A stretch of DNA of 64,000 bases from Desulfuromonas sp. CSMB_57 (lineage in GTDB: Bacteria; Desulfobacterota; Desulfuromonadia; Desulfuromonadales; Syntrophotaleaceae), in NCBI RefSeq assembly GCF_020194955.2, contig NZ_JAFCIY020000039.1, positions 1 to 64,000 of the forward strand, given 5' to 3'. The notes under the pieces are model-generated. The model saw only the letters and a program-made list of their open reading frames with translations, did not search any database and was not told the origin of the DNA. Below, piece after piece: positions 46,954 through 55,940 of the stretch (positions within the stretch are counted from its first letter, which is position 1; every line of letters starts with the position of its first letter). The translations under genes were made by a program, and so were the position numbers.

Positions 46954-47478
46954 TCAGGCGCCGGTGATGTTCATGCCCGTCGGCGGCATGAAGGTGCGCT
47001 GGCTCAGTTCCCGATCCAGCATCAGCAGGCCGCGCCCGTCGCTGCCGAGGCGTTTGAGTTTTTTCAGTTCCAGGCCGAAGCTGGCCTCTTCCTCCACCTG
47101 CTCGGTGACGAACCATTGCAAAAAAATTTCGGCCGCATGATTGTTTTCCTGTTTGGCCAAAGTCATGAGTTGATTGATGCGGTCGGTGACGAACTGTTCG
47201 TGCTTGAGAGAATATTCGAACACCGCCAGGGGTGACTCATAGTCCGTCTGCGGACCGTCGATGGGCAGCAGGATGGCCCTGCCGCCGGCTTCGCAGATGA
47301 AGTTGAAGAACTTCTCCCCATGGCAGAGCTCTTCCAGGGTCTGCAGACGCATCCAGTGGGCGAAGCCGGGCAGGTCCTCGGACTCGAACCAGGCGGCCAT
47401 GGCCTTGTACAGGTAGGCGGAAAAGAACTCATTTTTCATCTGTTCGTTGAGCGCATCCTGCAATTTCTGGCTGAGCAT
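46954..47478 (-). CDS. ftnA: ferritin
   Basis: A 174-residue non-heme ferritin of the four-helix type: LNEQMKNEFFSAYLYKAMA, the ferroxidase Glu/His in LEELCHGEKFF, and EQVEEEASFG. Length is standard. It stores iron as ferric mineral and, with the encapsulin system at 32.3-33.6 kb, gives the cell two iron stores. Confidence 0.95.
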   Translation of the reverse strand: MLSQKLQDALNEQMKNEFFSAYLYKAMAAWFESEDLPGFAHWMRLQTLEELCHGEKFFNFICEAGGRAILLPIDGPQTDYESPLAVFEYSLKHEQFVTDRINQLMTLAKQENNHAAEIFLQWFVTEQVEEEASFGLELKKLKRLGSDGRGLLMLDRELSQRTFMPPTGMNITGA

Positions 47479-47508
47479 TGCGGGTACTCCTTCTCCTTGG
47501 AAAGAATG

Positions 47509-47775
47509 TCAGGGGCAGGGCGGCGGTTCCTGGGACGACCCTTTCGGTAAGCATTGATCCAGCAGCAGCGGCGCCAATTGCTTCAACGTGCGCCGCAGGC
47601 GGGGTGAGGCCCCGAGCAGCAAGCCGCCGGCAAAGGCCACCAGCAGACCGCCCTTGGGATGCAGGCGGCTGGTGGTCAGCACGGACAGCAGCAGCGACGG
47701 CTCCCGGGCTGCCACCTGCCGCAACCGCGCCTTGGCATCGGCGACGCTCAGCGGAGCATGCGGCGTGCATAGCAT
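47509..47775 (-). CDS. small membrane-associated protein, third gene of yqjDE-like operon
   Basis: An 88-residue protein with a short hydrophobic stretch (GGLLVAFAGGLLLGASP, about 42-58) and a basic surrounding. ATG at 47775 follows GGAGG by 6 bp and overlaps the preceding gene by 28 bp. Its place after yqjD- and yqjE-like genes is that of yqjK, but sequence likeness is weak. Confidence 0.6.
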   Translation of the reverse strand: MLCTPHAPLSVADAKARLRQVAAREPSLLLSVLTTSRLHPKGGLLVAFAGGLLLGASPRLRRTLKQLAPLLLDQCLPKGSSQEPPPCP

Positions 47776-48026
47776 AGGGCCCCTCCGGCGATGATCAGCA
47801 TGATGACGGCGCAGCTGAACAGGGCTCCCGGTGGACCCAGGAGGCCTGCCAGAACCAGATAAAAGGCCCGCATCAGCAACCCCACGGCGCCAATGATGAC
47901 GACGCTGGCGGAAATGCCGATGACAAAGGCCGCACCGACGCGGATGATCCCTCGCTGGAACGTTTTTGCTTCCGCTTCGAGCAGATCCAGCAGGGCAATG
48001 GAAAAATCGGTTAACGTCTTCAGCAT
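47748..48026 (-). CDS. YqjE-like holin-superfamily membrane protein
   Basis: A 92-residue protein with two membrane helices (about 28-52 and 60-82), as in the phage-holin 3_6/YqjE group. ATG at 48026 is used because upstream codons lack support. It starts 4 bp after the yqjD-like gene stop. Confidence 0.7.
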   Translation of the reverse strand: MLKTLTDFSIALLDLLEAEAKTFQRGIIRVGAAFVIGISASVVIIGAVGLLMRAFYLVLAGLLGPPGALFSCAVIMLIIAGGALCYARRMLR

Positions 48027-48030
48027 GAGT

Positions 48031-48345
48031 CTATTTCCGGCTGACGAGCCAGCCGAGCACAAAGCCGACTCCTGCGGCGGTCAGCAGTGCCGTGAGGGGA
48101 TGCTCGTCGACCTGCTTCTCGATTTTTTGAATGGCTTCCTGCCCATGGTGTTTCATGTTTTCGGCACCTTCCTGCAGGCGCTTGAGCAGGCGCTGGGTTT
48201 CCGTTTCCAGTTTCTGGCGGGCATTGCTGACCATGTCACGAGTCAGGTCGAGACCGGCATCCTTCAAACGGGCGGTATCGGCCTGCAACTGTTTGAGATC
48301 GTTGCGGATGGCTTCCAATTCCTGTTGCATGGTGCTCTCTGTCAT
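48031..48345 (-). CDS. YqjD/ElaB-like DUF883 protein
   Basis: A 104-residue protein: a long amphipathic coiled region (residues 1-75) and one C-terminal helix ending GFVLGWLVSRK, the typical DUF883 tail anchor. E. coli YqjD and ElaB bind ribosomes at the inner membrane in stationary phase. ATG at 48345 follows GGGAGG. First of three genes. Confidence 0.85.
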   Translation of the reverse strand: MTESTMQQELEAIRNDLKQLQADTARLKDAGLDLTRDMVSNARQKLETETQRLLKRLQEGAENMKHHGQEAIQKIEKQVDEHPLTALLTAAGVGFVLGWLVSRK

Positions 48346-48624
48346 GGGGGTCCTCCCTTTCCATGGGCAAATTATCAAGTACCTGGTGAAACCGGTCCGG
48401 TCCACGATGGATGGCAACCGGTTTTATTCTACACGTTACGTTTTATCTTAGCAAATTAAGGGCAAGTCTCAAGGGCCGGCGGGGTCTTTGCGCCCTGCTC
48501 CGCGGCAGCATGGACATCCCTGTTTGGCCTTGCAGGGGTGCCATGAATTCGGTTACCTTTAGAGACGGTTTTTCTGAAAATCACCCTTTTTCACATGCGT
48601 GAACAGGGCCGAGGGAGACAAGGG

Positions 48625-50124
48625 ATGTTAAGGAACCTGGCAGACCTGACCATCAAAACCAAGCTGATTCTCTCTCTGAGTTTTCTCCTGGTCACCGGCT
48701 TTTTCCTGACCAATTACCTGAATTATCGGGCATCGAGACATTCGGTGCGCAGCAATATCATCGAACACTCCCTGCCGCTCACCCGCGACAACATCTATTC
48801 CGAAATCCAGACCGATCTGCTGCGTCCCATCTATGTTTCGTCGTTGATGGCCAACGATACATTCCTGAAGGACTGGGCGATTGAGGGCGAAAAGAATGTA
48901 TCCCAGATTACCAAATACCTGTACGAAATCAGTCAGAAATACGGTTTTTTCTCGACCTTCTTCGTCTCAGATCAAACCGGAAACTATTACCATTTCAACG
49001 GCATTCTGAAACGCATCAGTCCAAGGGACGCGCATGACGTCTGGTTTTATGATTTCAAAAAACTCAATCAACCTTACGATCTTTCGGTGGACAACAACCA
49101 AGCCGCCGACAACCACCTGACCATCTTCATCAATCACCGATTGGAAGATCACCAAGGCAATCTGCTGGGGGTGACGGGCGTCGGACTTAACATGCAGATG
49201 GTGGGCGAATTGCTGCTGGACTATCAGCGCCGCTATGACCGCAATGTTTATCTGGTTGACCGGGACGGTTTGGTGAAAGTTCACAAGGATCAGGATTGGG
49301 TTGACCGGGTGAATATTTTGCAGCGGGAAGGATTGAATGAAATAGCCGAACAGGTGTTGACCGTAGGGGATGAACCTCGATTTTTCGAATACCGTAAGGA
49401 CGGTCGGACCATGCTGCTGACCTCCCGGTATATCCCGGAATTTAAATGGTTTCTCCTGGTCGAACAGGATGAGAGCCGGGCTTTGGCAGGCATCCGCAAC
49501 AGTTTTCTTGGTAACCTGGTTTTCGATTTGGCCATCATCGTCCTGGTTCTCGTCATCACCATTTGGACGATCAACAAATACCAGAGCCGACTCGAACAAT
49601 TGGCGACCACCGATGAGCTGACTCAGGCCTTCAATCGCCGGGAATTCGAGCGTTGTTTCGAGTTGGCCGTCTATCAGAGCCGACGCAAGCAGGAAGCATT
49701 TTCCGTCATCCTGTTCGACATCGATAATTTCAAGGGCATCAACGATCAACGCGGTCACCTGGCCGGTGATCGGATTCTCAAAGAAGTGGCGGTCATCGCC
49801 CGGGATTGTTTCCGGAAGAACGATCTGCTGGTGCGTTGGGGTGGGGACGAGTTCGTCCTGCTGACCTACGGCGATTTGCACCAGGCGCAGAGCATGGCCG
49901 AGCGCATCCGTAGCCGGGTGCGGGATCTGCGCCCGGACCTGGACGGCCATGCTGCTCCGGAAGCGGCCAACCTGGTGAGCATCAGCTGCGGAGTGGCGGA
50001 ATGGGTCGCCGGGGAAACCCTGGATCAACTCATGACGCGGGCCGATCGGGCCCTCTACCTGGCCAAAAGCGCCGGCCGCAACCTGACGGTGGTCCTGCCT
50101 CAGGGGGAGGGGGCCGCCGGTTGA
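48625..50124 (+). CDS. Cache-domain diguanylate cyclase
   Basis: A 499-residue membrane enzyme: helix at about 14-36, a periplasmic dCache-like sensor to about 290, second helix at 295-318, then a GGDEF domain with DELTQAFNRREFE, IDNFKGINDQRGHLAGD (canonical Asp kept), WGGDEF and an RxxD inhibitory site RKND five residues before it. It should make c-di-GMP from GTP under feedback control. ATG at 48625 is preceded by GGGAG; upstream ATG at 48595 is possible. Confidence 0.92.
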   Translation: MLRNLADLTIKTKLILSLSFLLVTGFFLTNYLNYRASRHSVRSNIIEHSLPLTRDNIYSEIQTDLLRPIYVSSLMANDTFLKDWAIEGEKNVSQITKYLYEISQKYGFFSTFFVSDQTGNYYHFNGILKRISPRDAHDVWFYDFKKLNQPYDLSVDNNQAADNHLTIFINHRLEDHQGNLLGVTGVGLNMQMVGELLLDYQRRYDRNVYLVDRDGLVKVHKDQDWVDRVNILQREGLNEIAEQVLTVGDEPRFFEYRKDGRTMLLTSRYIPEFKWFLLVEQDESRALAGIRNSFLGNLVFDLAIIVLVLVITIWTINKYQSRLEQLATTDELTQAFNRREFERCFELAVYQSRRKQEAFSVILFDIDNFKGINDQRGHLAGDRILKEVAVIARDCFRKNDLLVRWGGDEFVLLTYGDLHQAQSMAERIRSRVRDLRPDLDGHAAPEAANLVSISCGVAEWVAGETLDQLMTRADRALYLAKSAGRNLTVVLPQGEGAAG

Positions 50125-50139
50125 GGCAGAGATTGCGTC

Positions 50140-51435
50140 TCAAGCGTGTGTCGTCGCGCGACGGTGGTGTTCGGCGGCATTGGCCGTTTCGCACAGGAAG
50201 TAGGCGCCGCCCTCGTACAGTTGATCGTTTTTGAGCTGGTTGCCGACCTCTTCCCAATTGGGAAATCCCCGCAATACCAGGCCCTTGCCATGTCGATGGG
50301 CGAGGGCCTCGCAATGGAAATTGCCGATCACCAGGTCGTAATCCTCCTGCCGAACCTCCGCATCCTCCAGATCGCCCACCAGTACCCGGTCGGCTGGGAC
50401 CTCATCCAACCCGGGCGCATCGACGGTGGCCAGAGCGAGGGTAACCCGGCCGCCGGCCTCGGCCAGGGCCTGGCAGGCGCCGGCCAGAAAATCAGGTTCC
50501 CCGGCCACCAGGAAGCGGGTCTGGCCAAGGGCGAAGTGGGTATCGAGCATGGCATCCTGCAGGCGCCGGCGCCAGCGGACGATGGCCGGGTGGGGTAATT
50601 CCCGTCCGCTTTCCGCCAGCAGGGCGGCGGCCAATGCATCCGTCGCCGCCAGGCCCTGCAGGTGTGGGAAGTGCCGGTGGCACAGGGCCGGGTTTTTGTT
50701 CAGCAGGGCCGCCGCGCTCGGCAGCATGGAAGCACCGACGGAGATCACCAGGGCCGCCTCGGCCAGACTACGGATTTGCTCCACCTCGATGCCGCCGCTG
50801 CTCAGGGCGCTCTGCTTTTCGCCCAAGTGGCCGTCCAGGGCGGTGGACAGATCGGGCAGGGCGTGAACTTGATAGCCGAACCGGGCGATGAACTCCTTGA
50901 TGCGTTCCACCTCGATGGGCTGCAGGCCGACATGGGGCAGCAGTATCGCCTTGCCCTTTTGAACCGCATCGCAGGGTTTGGTCAATTGATCGATCATGGC
51001 CCGGACCGCCTTGCCCCAGCCGCTTTCCAGCCCGCCCTCGTAATCGGTGGTATGTACATACACCAGGGGAAAATCGACCTGCCCGGCGATGCCGCCGAGG
51101 TCGTCGCCCTTGGTTTCCGTCAGACCGGTGCTGCACAGGCCGATGAGGCTCGGCGTGACCTTGGCGGTGATGTTGCGTACCGCTTCGGGAATGCTCGTAT
51201 CGCCGCCGTCGAGCACCGCGCTGACGTCCGTCACGGCGGTGGTCTGGATGGCGATGGGCTCGCTGAAATGGCGGGTCAGAAACACCTTGGTGAAGGAGGT
51301 GCAGCCCATGCCGCCGTGCATCAGCGGCATGCAGCCATGGACGCCGAGAAACGCCAGGGTCGCCCCCATGGGCTGGGACAGGCGGATGGGATTGACCTGC
51401 AGCGGCTTGCCGGTTTTGCGTATCACTTCTCCCAT
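50140..51435 (-). CDS. nifN: nitrogenase cofactor scaffold NifN
   Basis: A 431-residue NifN: MGATLAFLGVHGCMPLMHGGMGC block, CSTGLTETKGDD and the P-cluster-like Cys of the NifD/K family. With NifE it forms the scaffold on which the FeMo-cofactor is finished. Start overlaps the nifE end by 13 bp. No nifB, nifX or nifHDK is in the window. Confidence 0.93.
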   Translation of the reverse strand: MGEVIRKTGKPLQVNPIRLSQPMGATLAFLGVHGCMPLMHGGMGCTSFTKVFLTRHFSEPIAIQTTAVTDVSAVLDGGDTSIPEAVRNITAKVTPSLIGLCSTGLTETKGDDLGGIAGQVDFPLVYVHTTDYEGGLESGWGKAVRAMIDQLTKPCDAVQKGKAILLPHVGLQPIEVERIKEFIARFGYQVHALPDLSTALDGHLGEKQSALSSGGIEVEQIRSLAEAALVISVGASMLPSAAALLNKNPALCHRHFPHLQGLAATDALAAALLAESGRELPHPAIVRWRRRLQDAMLDTHFALGQTRFLVAGEPDFLAGACQALAEAGGRVTLALATVDAPGLDEVPADRVLVGDLEDAEVRQEDYDLVIGNFHCEALAHRHGKGLVLRGFPNWEEVGNQLKNDQLYEGGAYFLCETANAAEHHRRATTHA

Positions 51436-52775
51436 GGCGCCCTCCTGGCGACGTTTTCGAATACCGGGTTCTCCAGCGCGTTCTTCAGATCCTCGGCCAG
51501 GTTCAACAATCCTGCGTAGCCGCCGTAGCTTTGCTTCTTTTCCTGATTGACATCGGCAAAGGCAATGCGTTTCTTGATGGCGGTGTACAGGCTGCGGCCG
51601 CCTGCCAGCAGCAGATCGGCGCCGGTCTCATCGATGATGCGGGCCTGCTCCTGACCGGGGTTGGTCATCAGAACCCCCTTCTCCCCCAAATATTGCCGGG
51701 CTTTTTCCCGATCCGCCTCGGTGGCCTTGCGCACCGAGGTCGCCACCACCTCGATGCCCAGATCCTGCAGGGCCGAAGCGATGGACCAGGATTTGTTGCC
51801 ACCGGTGTTGAGCACCGCCTTGCGGCCGCGGAAGAACTGCCGATAGGGCGCCAGTCGCTGTTCCAGTCGGGCCTCCTCGCGGCCGATGAGCTGTCGGGTG
51901 CGGTCAACCAGGCCGGCGTCGCCGAGGGCTTCGGCGATGGCCAACAGTCCGGCGCTGGTGTCCCGCCGGCCATAGAAGGACACGGAAATGGACGGGGTGC
52001 CGTAGCGTTCCTCCAGTTTGCGGGTCAGGGACACCAGTGACTTGGCGCAGACCAACACGTTGAGGCGGGCGCGATGGGCGGTGCGGATGCGGGCCACCCG
52101 GCCGTCGCCGCTGAGGGTGGAGAGAATGCGGATGCCCAGCTCTTCGAGCAGCGGGCTGTACTGCCACATGTCGCCGGTGACATTGTATTCGCCGATGAGG
52201 TTGATGTCGAAGGGGGTGGTGTTTTCCGGCTCCAGGGTGCCGATGAGGTGCATCAGCACCGCCTCTCCGGCCAGCCGGCTGCCGAGGTTCTTGCTGCCGA
52301 CGAAACCGGGTGCATGCACCGGTACCACCGGCAGGCCGTGGGCGGCTTCGGCCTGCCGGCAGATCAGGTCGAGATCGTCCCCGATCATGGCGGTGACGCA
52401 GGTGCTGTAGACAAACACCGCCTGGGGGGCGTAGTGCTTTACCAGGTAGTCGATGGCCTGACGCAACTTCGTTTCGCCGCCGAACACCACGTCGTTGGTG
52501 CCGATGGCGGTGGTGAAACCCATCTGGGTCAGGTCGCGCCCCGGCCAGCTGGTGCGCGTCAGGCGCGTTTCCCAGGAGGCGCCCAGGCAGGTAGCGGGGC
52601 CGTGGACCAGGTGGGCGGCGTCGGCGTAGGGAAACAGGGAGATCTGGGCGCCCTCGAAGGCGCACCCGCCGGTGGTGGCGCCGGGGACGGGGGCGTTGCA
52701 GGCGGCTTTTCGGGTCTGGCTGTGGGCGCAGGCCGTTTCGTCGAGCAGTTCACGGATCTTCGGTTTTTGGGCCAC
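51423..52775 (-). CDS. nifE: nitrogenase cofactor scaffold NifE
   Basis: A 450-residue NifE with GCAFEGAQISLFPYADAAH, HGPATCLGASWETR and VYSTCVTAMIGDD, the conserved Cys set of the family. Start is GTG at 52775 behind GGAG at 8 bp. First gene of a two-gene unit with a sigma-54 type promoter upstream. Confidence 0.94.
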   Translation of the reverse strand: MAQKPKIRELLDETACAHSQTRKAACNAPVPGATTGGCAFEGAQISLFPYADAAHLVHGPATCLGASWETRLTRTSWPGRDLTQMGFTTAIGTNDVVFGGETKLRQAIDYLVKHYAPQAVFVYSTCVTAMIGDDLDLICRQAEAAHGLPVVPVHAPGFVGSKNLGSRLAGEAVLMHLIGTLEPENTTPFDINLIGEYNVTGDMWQYSPLLEELGIRILSTLSGDGRVARIRTAHRARLNVLVCAKSLVSLTRKLEERYGTPSISVSFYGRRDTSAGLLAIAEALGDAGLVDRTRQLIGREEARLEQRLAPYRQFFRGRKAVLNTGGNKSWSIASALQDLGIEVVATSVRKATEADREKARQYLGEKGVLMTNPGQEQARIIDETGADLLLAGGRSLYTAIKKRIAFADVNQEKKQSYGGYAGLLNLAEDLKNALENPVFENVARRAPWEK

Positions 52776-52837
52776 GGCCGGGACTCCTTTGGGAGGGGTG
52801 CGAAGGAGCCCGGAACGGCAGCTCCTGCCTTCTTACC

Positions 52838-52853
52838 AGCAAGAGTCCTGCCA
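52838..52853 (-). promoter_or_regulatory. sigma-54 promoter of nifEN
   Basis: On the minus strand TGGCAG-N5-TTGCT, with GG and GC exactly 10 bp apart, 63 bp before the GTG of nifE. This fits the -24/-12 class used by nif genes. Confidence 0.7.
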
Positions 52854-52854
52854 A

Positions 52855-52905
52855 CGGCAAACAGGCCTGTTTGGCGGGTTGCGGAGGGAAAAGGAACAAC
52901 CCGCC
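52855..52905. promoter_or_regulatory. palindromes next to the nifEN promoter
   Basis: A perfect 14-bp palindrome AAACAGGCCTGTTT (52859-52872), 20 of 22 if extended to 52855-52876, abuts the -24 element. Beyond it GGCGGGTTG (52873-52881) pairs with CAACCCGCC (52897-52905). No TGT-N10-ACA NifA site was found. They may be activator or repressor sites; the outer pair could also end the M16 gene transcript. Confidence 0.5.
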
Positions 52906-52942
52906 AGACAGATTTCAGGCAGCCTGCCGTTTTTTGTGGCAA

Positions 52943-54232
52943 TCAGGCCTGACGGTAGGCGGCCAACAGTTGCTCACAGGTTTTGCGATCGCGGGCCCGG
53001 AAGGGGCCGACCACCACCAGGTGCAGGGCCTCGGGCCGCAGCAGTTCCACCGCGACTGTTTGCAAATCCTCCCCCTTCAGGGCCAGGATGGCCTGCCGTT
53101 CCCCCTCCAGGGTCAGGGGATAGCCGACCAGTTCGCCCCAGGCGAAGCGGGCGGCGCGGCCGTCGGGCTGATCCTGGCTGAATTCCAGGTCGTAGAGAAA
53201 GCTTCGCACGGTCCGTTGCAGTTCCTCCTCCGCCGGCGCACGGGCACAGAGATCGCTGAAAATATCCAGCACCTCCGCCAGGGCTTGCGGCAGGCTCTCC
53301 GGCACCACCGCCAAGTCGACGCTCAGTACCCCGCAATCGTGATGCAGGCCGAGATTGGCTTCGACATGGTAGGTCAGGCCCAGTTCGTCCCGCAGGCGGC
53401 GCATGAGGCGTGCCGTGCCGCCGCCGGACAGCAGGCGGCGCAGCAACCGCAGGGCGCAGTTGCGCGAATCGCGCCAGCCCGGCAGACGAAAGCTGAGTTG
53501 CAGATTGACCTGGGAATTGGAATCCTTGACCCAGGAGGTGGTCGGACCGGCAGCGACGGTGTCGGGGGCCGGACACGGTGGTGGCGCCGGCTGACCCTGC
53601 CAGGCGGCGAAGGACTCGCCGAGGGTGCCCAGAGCCTGCGACCGGGTGACCCGCCCGGCCAGGGCGATGACCGTGTTGGAGGGGCCGTAGTATAGATGGT
53701 GATGCTGCTGCAGGTCGGCCAGGGTCAGGCCGCTGATGGACGCCTGGCTGCCGACGGTGGGCAGGCTCAGAGGGTGCTCCGGCCACAGCAGGCGGGCGGT
53801 GAGACTGTCGGGATTGATGAGTCGCCCGGCCTGGTTGAGATCCTCCAGGGCCTCTTCCAGGATGATGCGTCGCTCGATCTCCAGACCGTTCAACAAGGGC
53901 TGTTGCAGCAGGGAGGCAAACAGGGCGGCTCCTTCCTGAAGGTGCGCCGGATGGATGCGGGAATGAAAACAGGTCGACTCACTGTCCGTGGCGGCGTTGG
54001 CCATGCCGCCGATGGCTTCGAAGGCCGCTTCCAGGATCTGGCTGGTGGGGTAGTCGCGGCTGCCGCGAAACAGCATGTGTTCCAGAAAATGGGAAATGCC
54101 GGCCGTTTCCGGTGTTTCATAACGGCTGCCGATGCCGACGTAGCAGACCATTTCGATGCTGTGCAGGTGGGGCATTTCGACGGTGAGCAGGCGCAAACCG
54201 TTGTCGAGGGTGTCCAGATGGTATTCACGCAT
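52943..54232 (-). CDS. M16 family zinc metallopeptidase
   Basis: A 429-residue pitrilysin-type peptidase. The inverted zinc motif HFLEH (about residues 47-51) and downstream Glu are in place, with the LVVVGPF end typical of the C-terminal half. Substrate unknown; PqqL/mitochondrial-processing-like enzymes degrade short peptides. Last gene of the tetrapyrrole gene run, 37 bp after the DUF2270 gene. Confidence 0.9.
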   Translation of the reverse strand: MREYHLDTLDNGLRLLTVEMPHLHSIEMVCYVGIGSRYETPETAGISHFLEHMLFRGSRDYPTSQILEAAFEAIGGMANAATDSESTCFHSRIHPAHLQEGAALFASLLQQPLLNGLEIERRIILEEALEDLNQAGRLINPDSLTARLLWPEHPLSLPTVGSQASISGLTLADLQQHHHLYYGPSNTVIALAGRVTRSQALGTLGESFAAWQGQPAPPPCPAPDTVAAGPTTSWVKDSNSQVNLQLSFRLPGWRDSRNCALRLLRRLLSGGGTARLMRRLRDELGLTYHVEANLGLHHDCGVLSVDLAVVPESLPQALAEVLDIFSDLCARAPAEEELQRTVRSFLYDLEFSQDQPDGRAARFAWGELVGYPLTLEGERQAILALKGEDLQTVAVELLRPEALHLVVVGPFRARDRKTCEQLLAAYRQA

Positions 54233-54269
54233 GTCGCAGGATTCTTCCAGAGGGTAAAGGGGTGTGGCG

Positions 54270-54944
54270 TCAGTCGACGCGTCCGGGGAAAATCAGATCG
54301 CGGCCGCCGCGGGCCCGGCTGCCGAGCTGCTGCAGCACAACCAGATGGCCGGCAAACAGCATCGCCAGAGTCAGGGTCAGCCAACCCGGAATGCGTCCCA
54401 TGCCGGCCTGGGTCAAAAACTCCCGGAAGGTGCCTACCGGCGCCGGATGGAGCTGGATTTTCAGCATCCAGGCCGCCAGCAGGACTCCGAACAGGAAGAT
54501 GTAATTGGAATGGATGCGTTGCCCGATGGCTTCCAGACGGGTCATCTTGTAACGCGGATGCAGCAGATCCTCCGCCAGGGCCTGGCGCCAGGGCGCATCC
54601 GGACCGTGTTCCAGGCGACCCTGCAGGATCTCGGCGACGAAGTGCTGATGCAGCAGCCGCACCCGGAATTCGTAGGCATCGTAAAACCGGAACCGTCGTC
54701 CTTCGACCACCAGCAGGATATAGACCATGGCCAAGGCGAAGAGGAAGATGGCATGGGGCAATTCCGGATGGCTGAAGGAAAAACCGAGAAATGCCGCAGC
54801 GGTACCCACCGCCCAGTTGGTGGTGCGATCCAGGCGCTCGCGCCAGGCCAGGGCGCGAGCCGATTCGGCCCGGTAGTAATGGATCAGGGTGGTGATGGCT
54901 TCACTGCGGCTCAGTTGGCGGCTTTCCGAAGCACTGTCGGCCAT
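54270..54944 (-). CDS. DUF2270 integral membrane protein
   Basis: A 224-residue protein with about four helices (45-62, 65-82, 145-165, 185-205) and the DUF2270 pattern HYYRAESARALAWRERLDRT at the start and RRFRFYDAYEFRVRLLH in the middle. Function unknown. It follows hemB by 17 bp. Confidence 0.8.
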   Translation of the reverse strand: MADSASESRQLSRSEAITTLIHYYRAESARALAWRERLDRTTNWAVGTAAAFLGFSFSHPELPHAIFLFALAMVYILLVVEGRRFRFYDAYEFRVRLLHQHFVAEILQGRLEHGPDAPWRQALAEDLLHPRYKMTRLEAIGQRIHSNYIFLFGVLLAAWMLKIQLHPAPVGTFREFLTQAGMGRIPGWLTLTLAMLFAGHLVVLQQLGSRARGGRDLIFPGRVD

Positions 54945-54961
54945 GGCGGTATCCCTTTGCT

Positions 54962-55939
54962 TCAGCGGGTGCGCAGCAGACGTGCTGCTTCCGGCGCGTG
55001 ATAGGTGATGATGAGATCGGCGCCGGCCCGCTTCATGCCGGTCAGGGATTCCAACATGACCTGGTCATGGTCCAGCCAACCCCGTTCGGCGGCAGCCTTG
55101 AGCATGGCGAATTCGCCCGACACGTTGTAGGCCACCAGGGGCAGGTCCAGGCGCCGGCGCAGGTCCCGCAATATGTCCAGGTAGGCCAGGGCCGGCTTGA
55201 CGATCAGGCAATCGGCCCCCTCCGCCACATCCAGTTCCGCTTCCCGGTGGGCTTCCCGACGGTTGGCCGGATCCATCTGGTAGCTGCGCCGGTCGCCGAA
55301 CCGGGGTGCCGATTCGGCCGCTTCCCGGAACGGACCGTAGAAGGCGCTGGCGTATTTGACGGCGTAGCTCATGATGGGGAGCTGCGCATAGCCGGCGGCG
55401 TCGAGGGCGGCGCGCAGGGCCGCCACCCGGCCGTCCATCATGTCGCTGGGAGCCACCATGTCGGCGCCGGCCCGGGCATGGCTGACGGCCTGGGCGGCGA
55501 GCAGTTCCAGGGTCGCGTCATTGTCCACCTCGCCGCCACGGATGACCCCGCAGTGACCGTGGTCGGTGTATTCGCACAGGCAGACATCGGTGATCACCAG
55601 CAGATCCGGCCAGGCTTCCTTGATGGCCGCCACGGCCCGCTGCACCACGCCATCGGGGCGGGCACCGGAGCTGCCCACGGCATCCTTGTCGGCCGGAATG
55701 CCGAACAGCAGCACCGCCGGAATGCCCAGTTGCCAGGCGCTGCCGGCTTCCAGCACCGCCTGGTCGACGGACAGTTGGCAGATGCCGGGCATGGAGGCGA
55801 TGGGACGCCGCTGGTTCCGGCCTGCAATGCAGAACAGGGGGTAGATGAGATCCTCGACGGCCAAACGGGTTTCGCGGACCATGCCGCGCAGGGTCGGTGA
55901 GCGCCGCAGGCGCCGCAGGCGGGTGGCAGGAAAATGCAT
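54962..55939 (-). CDS. hemB: porphobilinogen synthase
   Basis: A 325-residue HemB, joining two 5-aminolevulinate into porphobilinogen. Active-site Lys are in [16 protein letters not shown] and [10 protein letters not shown]. The metal loop [14 protein letters not shown] has three Cys, the zinc type. It starts 1 bp after the cobA-hemD stop. Confidence 0.96.
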   Translation of the reverse strand: MHFPATRLRRLRRSPTLRGMVRETRLAVEDLIYPLFCIAGRNQRRPIASMPGICQLSVDQAVLEAGSAWQLGIPAVLLFGIPADKDAVGSSGARPDGVVQRAVAAIKEAWPDLLVITDVCLCEYTDHGHCGVIRGGEVDNDATLELLAAQAVSHARAGADMVAPSDMMDGRVAALRAALDAAGYAQLPIMSYAVKYASAFYGPFREAAESAPRFGDRRSYQMDPANRREAHREAELDVAEGADCLIVKPALAYLDILRDLRRRLDLPLVAYNVSGEFAMLKAAAERGWLDHDQVMLESLTGMKRAGADLIITYHAPEAARLLRTR

Positions 55940-55940
55940 G

